From the NCBI RefSeq assembly GCF_020080835.1, contig NC_058162.1, positions 14,046,122 through 14,110,121 of the forward strand: a stretch of 64,000 bases of DNA. Direction: 5' to 3'. Source of the stretch: Cotesia glomerata. Its lineage: Eukaryota; Arthropoda; Insecta; Hymenoptera; Braconidae. The notes under the pieces were generated by a model. That model was not told where the DNA came from. It searched no databases and was given only the letters and a program-made list of their open reading frames with translations. Every line of letters begins with the position of its first letter. Position 1 is the stretch's first letter. This document shows positions 58,965 to 64,000 of the stretch, one piece after another. Position numbers and translations under genes: made by a program.

Positions 58965-60498
58965 TGCTATTGAGGATCTTTGCATTGTCATTGCCAACTT
59001 ACCACTTAGTAATTTCAGTATGAATTCGCCAAATCGAACTGCATCTGATTTAATGAATACTGAAATGAATCGTGAACTGCATTACAGTACTGTAGAAATG
59101 GCAGCGATTGTTGCCCGCAATGTCCCACTAATGAATGAGGAACAAAGAACCATTTATGATCGCATTATGCTCGCAGTTTCAGCTGGACAAGGTGGGTTCT
59201 TCTTTTTGGATGCACCGGGTGGAACTGGCAAAACATTCGTTATTTCGCTAATTCTTGCTGAAATACGATCAAATAATGGCATCGCATTGGCCGTTGCATC
59301 ATCGAGCATTGCAGCAACTTTATTGGATGGAGCTAGAACAGCTCATTCAGTATTTAAGCTGCCGCTAAATATTCAGAATAACCCTGACGCAGTATGCAAC
59401 ATTAAGAAACAATCGTCCATGGCCACTGTGCTGAAACGGTGTAAAATTATTATTTGGGATGAATGTACTGTGGCACACAAACATTCACTTGAGGCGTTGA
59501 ACAGGACATTGAAAGATATTAAAAACAGTGACAAACTATTTGGCGGAACTCTGTTGGTCCTTTCAGGTGATTTCAGACAAACACTTCCAGTCATTCCACG
59601 TTTAACATACGCTGATGAGATCAACGCTTGCTTAAAATCATCTCCATTGTGGCGTAATGTTGAAAAATTACAGCTAAAAATAAATATGCGCGTTCAAATG
59701 CTTCAAGATCCATCCGCTGAAACATTTTCAAAACAACTCTTAGATATCGGTGATGGAAAAGTTGCTATAGATGAAACTGGATACGTAAAATTACCGACCG
59801 ATTTCTGCACAATCGCTGATTCGCAAGATACTCTCATTAAACAAATATTTCCCGATGTACACACACAGTACATAAATCATGAGTGGCTTGCAGAAAGAGC
59901 GATTTTAGCGGCAAAAAATGTAGACGTTGACAATTTAAATCTGAAGATACAAATGTTGTTGCCAGGGAACTTGGTATCATATAAATCTATTGATACAGTT
60001 TGCGACGACAGCGAAGCAGTAAATTTTCCCACAGAGTTTTTGAACTCACTGGATTTGCCAGGCATGCCACCGCATCATTTACAATTAAAGGTTGGATCTC
60101 CAATTATTTTGCTTCGTAATTTGAACCCGCCCCGGCTGTGCAACGGTACGCGATTAGTCATTCAAAAATAAATGAAAAACGTGATCGAAGCCAGGATTTT
60201 AAATGACAAGTTCAGAGGTGAAAATATACTCATACCACGGATTCCTATTATACCTACAGATGTGCCAATTCAATTCAACCGTATTCAGTTTCCGATTAGA
60301 TTGGCATTTGCAATGACTATCAACAAATCCCAAGGTCAAACGATGTCTGTTTGTGGATTAGATTTGAGAACACCATGTTTTTCACACGGACAATTATACG
60401 TGGCATGCTCTCGAGTGGGTAAACCATCCAGTTCGTTTGTGTTAGCTAAAGATGGACTAACAAAAAATATTGTTCACGCTATAGCATTAAGAGATTGA
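58965..60498 (+). pseudogene. Helitron helicase (Pif1-like) C-terminal part, one stop
   Basis: The frame opens at about 58966 (AIEDLCIVIANLPLSNF) ahead of the first ATG at 59020, so the protein is cut at its 5' side by the LTR-like sequence and the Rep domain is missing. Counted from that ATG, Walker A is DAPGGTGKT (64-72), Walker B is IIIWDE (143-148) and motif III is GDFRQ (183-187). After an in-frame TAA at 60169-60171 the same frame continues with INKSQGQTM and GQLYVACSRV, the last two SF1B motifs. It ends ALRD at 60498. This is the replication/unwinding half of a rolling-circle transposon. One stop and the lost N-terminus make it inactive. Confidence 0.9.
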
Positions 60499-60784
60499 TA
60501 TTGTTTAATAGTGTTACTGTCGTAATTGTTCAATTAATGATATATAATTTTAAGGAATAAATTATAATAACTTAAAAATAATGTTTGCCTTTTGTAATTT
60601 TTATATTCCCTTATCGTTTACAGCGCTCCATGCTTATTCCACGCATATACTACATTCTTAGATACATACAATATACACATTCTAACATACATACATACTT
60701 ACAATAAGTAAGCTATTTTTTGTCTACACTAGAAATTACTAGGAAATTCTTTATATGGCAAAACAACGTTTGCCGGGTCAGCTA

Positions 60785-60785
<1 letters not shown>
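60499..60785 (+). mobile_element. Helitron 3' tail and terminus
   Basis: Downstream of the helicase the element ends with a perfect hairpin (GGCAAA ACAACG TTTGCC, 60757-60774), then GGGTCAG and CTAG (60782-60785), followed by T. A (TA)n run of about 44 bp begins right after. The 5' end is not present in this window. Confidence 0.9.

Positions 60786-60786
<1 letters not shown>

Positions 60787-60832
<46 letters not shown>
60787..60832. repeat. (TA)n microsatellite next to Helitron end
   Basis: A pure TA run directly after the Helitron CTAG-T junction. Helitrons favour AT targets, so it may be the expanded target site. Confidence 0.95.
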
Positions 60833-60836
<4 letters not shown>

Positions 60837-60910
60837 AAAATCGCATTAGGACATTCTCATTCTATTCAATTCAAGCAATTCATGTGTTTAGATTATTTGA
60901 TAGAATCCAC

Positions 60911-61445
60911 GTTACTAACAGCAAAAGGGCGTATCACAAAATATCCGTCCTTTAGGCTTTGCACATTCAATCGGTGGCATAAAAAATGTGTTTTTTTCTC
61001 CAATCAACGAGGAAATCTATAAAATTAAAAATCTGGTTGAAAAACGCGAAAAAAAATTTTTTTGACATTAATCCTTTAGATTTTAAGAAAGAAATTTCTT
61101 AAAACTAAAAGGGCGTATATGAGAAAATAGTCAAAGTTGCTTTTAAGGACCTTAAAATTTTGTGAAAATTCCCCGAAAAAAATTAAAATAAAATTCTTAA
61201 CTTCTAACATAAATTGATGATTTAAAAAAATTCGGCCGTGATAGTATTTTTAGTTTAATTTTCAAAAATCATTTTTTAGCTCTCTACGTATGTCGAAAAT
61301 AAAATTTTATGCGTTTTTCAACCAGATTTTTACTTTTATTCATTCCCTAGTTGATAGGAGAAAAAAATTTTTTTTATACGCCCTTTTGGCTCTGCAAAAC
61401 CAAAAGAGTGTATATTTTGAGATACGCCCTTCTGGTGTTAGTAAC
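60911..61445. mobile_element. 535-bp MITE with GTTACTAACA ends
   Basis: GTTACTAACAGCAAAAGGGC at the left pairs with ACGCCCTTCTGGTGTTAGTAAC at the right, in parts. Internal inverted copies of AAAGGGCGTAT recur (61098 and 61378). The 84-aa frame inside is not a gene. Confidence 0.75.
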
Positions 61446-62104
61446 GCAAATTATAAATTGTCTGAGGAATTGGATAAATTGCGATGGTACTTTCTTATTC
61501 AATTCAATTTAAAATTTTTCACCTGTTCGAACCATTTCACATGAATTTTTATCTAACTGTAAGGATCCATATCAAATTTTAAAACGTATAGTTGCATTCA
61601 GTTATAGTTTTACGCATATTAATAGAAATATCGTATTGATAGAATGTATTATTGATACTTGTTAACCTTTTTGCATTTTTTATCACGTTTCTGAAACATA
61701 TCGTGTAGTGAGCGCGAGAGAGTAGTTGATCTTACTGAATTTTACTCGTTTTTTGCTTAACCTACTTTAGCAAACTATTTGAAAATTTATTTATATTAAA
61801 TTGAATTATAACATTCTATTTGTGACAATATTATATAATTCTAGATTAAGTACTTCTTCGATTTAGAATAATTTTCTTTTTAAAATGTTTTTGTTGGTTA
61901 TTTTGATAGCTAAATTCATTTTGTATCATTTTGATGTCAAATTTATTATATCATTACACCTGAAGTCTGCACAGTCAACTTTACACTGTAACAAATTGAT
62001 GTCTACTTTATTTTTAATTCATAAGCGTGAAATTATCTGACTCACAGAAATATCCGGTCTCGATTTATTTTAAATATTTATTTGTTTATTTTTTTTTCTT
62101 AACC
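61446..62104. other. AT-rich non-coding stretch
   Basis: I see no gene or repeat structure. Confidence 0.5.
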
Positions 62105-62735
62105 CGAAAAGGCAAACTTCTTGGCCCTGCTGATCAGGCCTGTCCATGTCTGTTCATGTCTGAAGCGGGAAATACGCTCAGGCCTGTTCATGTTTGAAGC
62201 AATAAATATGCTCAGGCCTGTTCATGCCTGTCTATGCCTAGAAAAGTTAGTTAAATTTACCCTACGGTAGATTTTTAATGATAATCAAAATACTTTTATT
62301 TATGGAATAATAAAACATACCGTTTATTGATAATTTACAAATCTATTAATCGAAATTAATGTACATACACTGAACATATTCAAAAATTTTTTCTTAGCAT
62401 ATTTGGTTCTTAGCATGAACAGGCATGGGCAGGTACGATCGGGCCTGAGCATATTAAACGCTTGAGACATGAACAGACATGGACAGGCATGAATAGGCAT
62501 AGACAGGTATGATCAGACCTGAGAGTATTTTACGCTTTAGACATGAACAGGCATGGACAGGTATGATCAGGCATGAGCGTATTTAACACTTCAGATATGA
62601 ACAGGTATGACCATGTCTAATTTCAGGCCTGATCATACATGAACACTTGAACATGCATGAGCAGGTCTAATTTCAGGCCTGATCATACATGAACAGGCAT
62701 GGTCAGGTCTGATCATTTTTTTCCGGTTAGATCTG
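62105..62735. mobile_element. Element with CATGCCTGATCAGGC palindromic-word arrays
   Basis: Two arrays in opposite sense (62127-62240 and 62410-62715) are built of GCCTGTTCATG, TGATCAGGCCTG and CATGAACAGGCATG words around an AT-rich centre. GAAATACGCTCAGGCCTG on the left mirrors AGGCATGAGCGTATTTAA on the right. Outer ends AACCCGAAAA and its rough inverse TTTTTTTCCGGTT suggest an inverted terminal repeat. No coding sequence is present. Confidence 0.6.
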
Positions 62736-62996
62736 ATCAGACTTGCATAGTCAGAGATGTGATAAAAATTTTTTTCTTTGACGAAAAAAATTTTTTTGGT
62801 CATCACAAAATGTGCAAAATTATTTTTATCATTACGTTTAAATAATTTTAGAATACAAAATTGGTTCCATTTCTTATGGGATGTTTTGGTCTGCTCTGCT
62901 CCTGCCTAATATTAAAATCATTACTTATTTTATTATTTAAATAAATGTGATGCTATAATGAGATTCGGTTAAATAAGTAAATTAGGACTATCAAAA

Positions 62997-63204
62997 TCTA
63001 TACTAATATTATAAAGGGGAAAGATTTGATTGTTTGTTTATATGTTTGTTTGCATTGAATAGGCTTCGAAACTACTGAACCGATTTGAAAAATTTTTTCA
63101 GTGTTGGGAAGCTGGACTATTCCCGGGTGACATAGGCTATATTACATCATAATTGATGTTGAAATTTTTGTTAAATACCCGTGCGAAGCCGGGCGGACTG
63201 CTAG
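62997..63204 (+). mobile_element. Complete 208-bp mini-Helitron
   Basis: It starts TCTATACTAATATTATAAAG after A. It ends with a CCCGTGCGAAGCCGGG hairpin (63178-63193), then CGGACTG and CTAG (63201-63204), before T. Internal ATAGGCTTCGAAACTACTGA is shared in style with the 20585 element (ATAGGCTCCGAAACGGCTG). This is a widespread insect Helitron design with no coding sequence. Confidence 0.9.
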
Positions 63205-63310
63205 TATATTATAAAATCAATTTTTGTATTATATTTATAATAAACTTATTTGATACGTCATGTACTTCATAGAATTGTTGTCACATAACACAGCAGGCGG
63301 GAACTTCAGG

Positions 63311-63393
63311 GTGCACAGATATCACCAAAGTTAAACAGCATTGAGCGCGGTTAGTAGTTGGATGGGTGACTGCTGGTGTTACAGCCGTACAAT
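63311..63393 (+). pseudogene. 5S rRNA-derived fragment
   Basis: ATCACCAAAGTTAAACAGCA, GCGCGGTTAGTAGTTGGATG and GGGTGACTGC follow the 3' two thirds of animal 5S rRNA, including most of the internal promoter, with several substitutions. The first 45 or so bases of 5S are absent. It is a 5S pseudogene or the head of a 5S-derived SINE. Confidence 0.8.
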
Positions 63394-63508
63394 TATATGT
63401 AACCATTTTTTTTTAATTTTAATTCATTATTGAGAATTGCGTGTAACTCTATCAAGAACTATATCCATAAAATTAAGCAAAATAATTAATTAAAAATAAC
63501 AATTGGCT

Positions 63509-63604
63509 TTCAGACCTGACCATGTCTGATCCGGCCTGATCAGGTCAATTCATGCCTGATCAGGCCTGAAACCATGTCTGTTCATGTCTGATCATTTTTT
63601 CCCG
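63509..63604. repeat. Short CATGCCTGATCAGGCCTG array ending in CCCGGG
   Basis: Palindromic words as in the 62-kb element. The right edge is TGATCATTTTTTCCCGGG, like the CCCGTG end at 5537. Possibly one end of another non-autonomous element; the partner end is not seen. Confidence 0.55.
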
Positions 63605-64000
63605 GGATATACGTGAATCGACCTTGGGTTGTGTTTACTATAGCCCGGGCATGCAGCGTTTTTATGAATTAAGACCCGACACACACAAAAGTATAATAGA
63701 CAATAGATTTATAGTAATTATAAAGATTTATACACTGATAGATTCTTACTAAATATAATTTAAGTAATTTCTACTGAGAGTACATCTCAAATCTCATAAA
63801 GCGAGTGACATCAGTATAAATATCTTTACAGTAATGAGATTATAACTTTATAATTTTGTGATTAATAACGCATACAATACAGTTTGAGGAATTTTACCAT
63901 TGATAACGCATAAATAACAAATGAATTTGTATAAGAACGTGAGAATTTTTGTCAACGTGGAAATTATTCTTGCCGATTCAATAATTTATGAACAATTTTA
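63605..64000. other. AT-rich non-coding end of window
   Basis: I see nothing recognisable. Confidence 0.5.

Noticed and set aside
59373..59624. Minus-strand frames within the helicase (also 59877-60065)
   Set aside because: They are shadows of the plus-strand helicase, which has unmistakable motifs.

Overview
This is AT-rich eukaryotic DNA, most likely from an insect genome. The signs are GT-AG introns, Helitrons, MITEs, a mariner-type transposase with an intron, tRNA- and 5S-derived sequence, and long microsatellites. A parasitoid wasp is a reasonable guess, but that is an impression from the repeat content and not a demonstrated identification. I see no conserved single-copy host gene. Almost everything recognisable is mobile DNA at different stages of decay. 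Three runs of exactly 100 N (23460-23559, 50560-50659, 56660-56759) are scaffold gaps.

The first 42 kb is one very large inverted repeat. Bases 1-23459 (left arm) match the reverse complement of about 28501-42124 (right arm). The left arm runs off the window start and ends exactly at a scaffold gap, so the structure is either a real palindrome or two haplotypes joined in opposite orientation. The arms differ by SNPs, microsatellite length, a segment of about 170 bp only in the right arm, a 1.27-kb segment only in the left arm, and one 8.7-kb transposon only in the left arm.

That transposon (9099-17819) is the best-preserved unit in the window. It has 12-bp terminal inverted repeats, a TA target duplication, and a clean empty site in the right arm. 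It carries two divergent genes. One is an intact 751-aa transposase of the CMC (CACTA/EnSpm-like) type, with visible D, D and E residues. The other is a five-exon, 291-aa accessory protein with a coiled coil and a DUF4806-like C-terminus. It sits inside a shorter non-autonomous element (CACTG...CAGTG, also TA duplicated) whose ends resemble its own.

The spacer between the arms (23560-28500) holds the centre of a second, older element with the same divergent layout. It has a minus-strand spliced accessory gene cut by the gap, and a plus-strand first coding exon at 26610-26738. Its main transposase exon appears to lie at 42246-45043, beyond the right arm, and carries several frameshifts.

From 45 to 50.5 kb there are palindromic TTAA- and TA-flanked MITEs and short tandem arrays. 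At 50.66-56.66 kb two blocks of a roughly 91-bp satellite in opposite orientations flank a decayed mariner-like (DD41D) transposase gene, a foldback-like arrangement. At 56.76-58.96 kb there is a probable LTR abutting the remnant of a Helitron helicase gene (58965-60498), whose Helitron 3' terminus is intact at 60785. The final 3 kb carries a MITE, palindromic-word arrays, a complete 208-bp mini-Helitron and a 5S rRNA-derived fragment.
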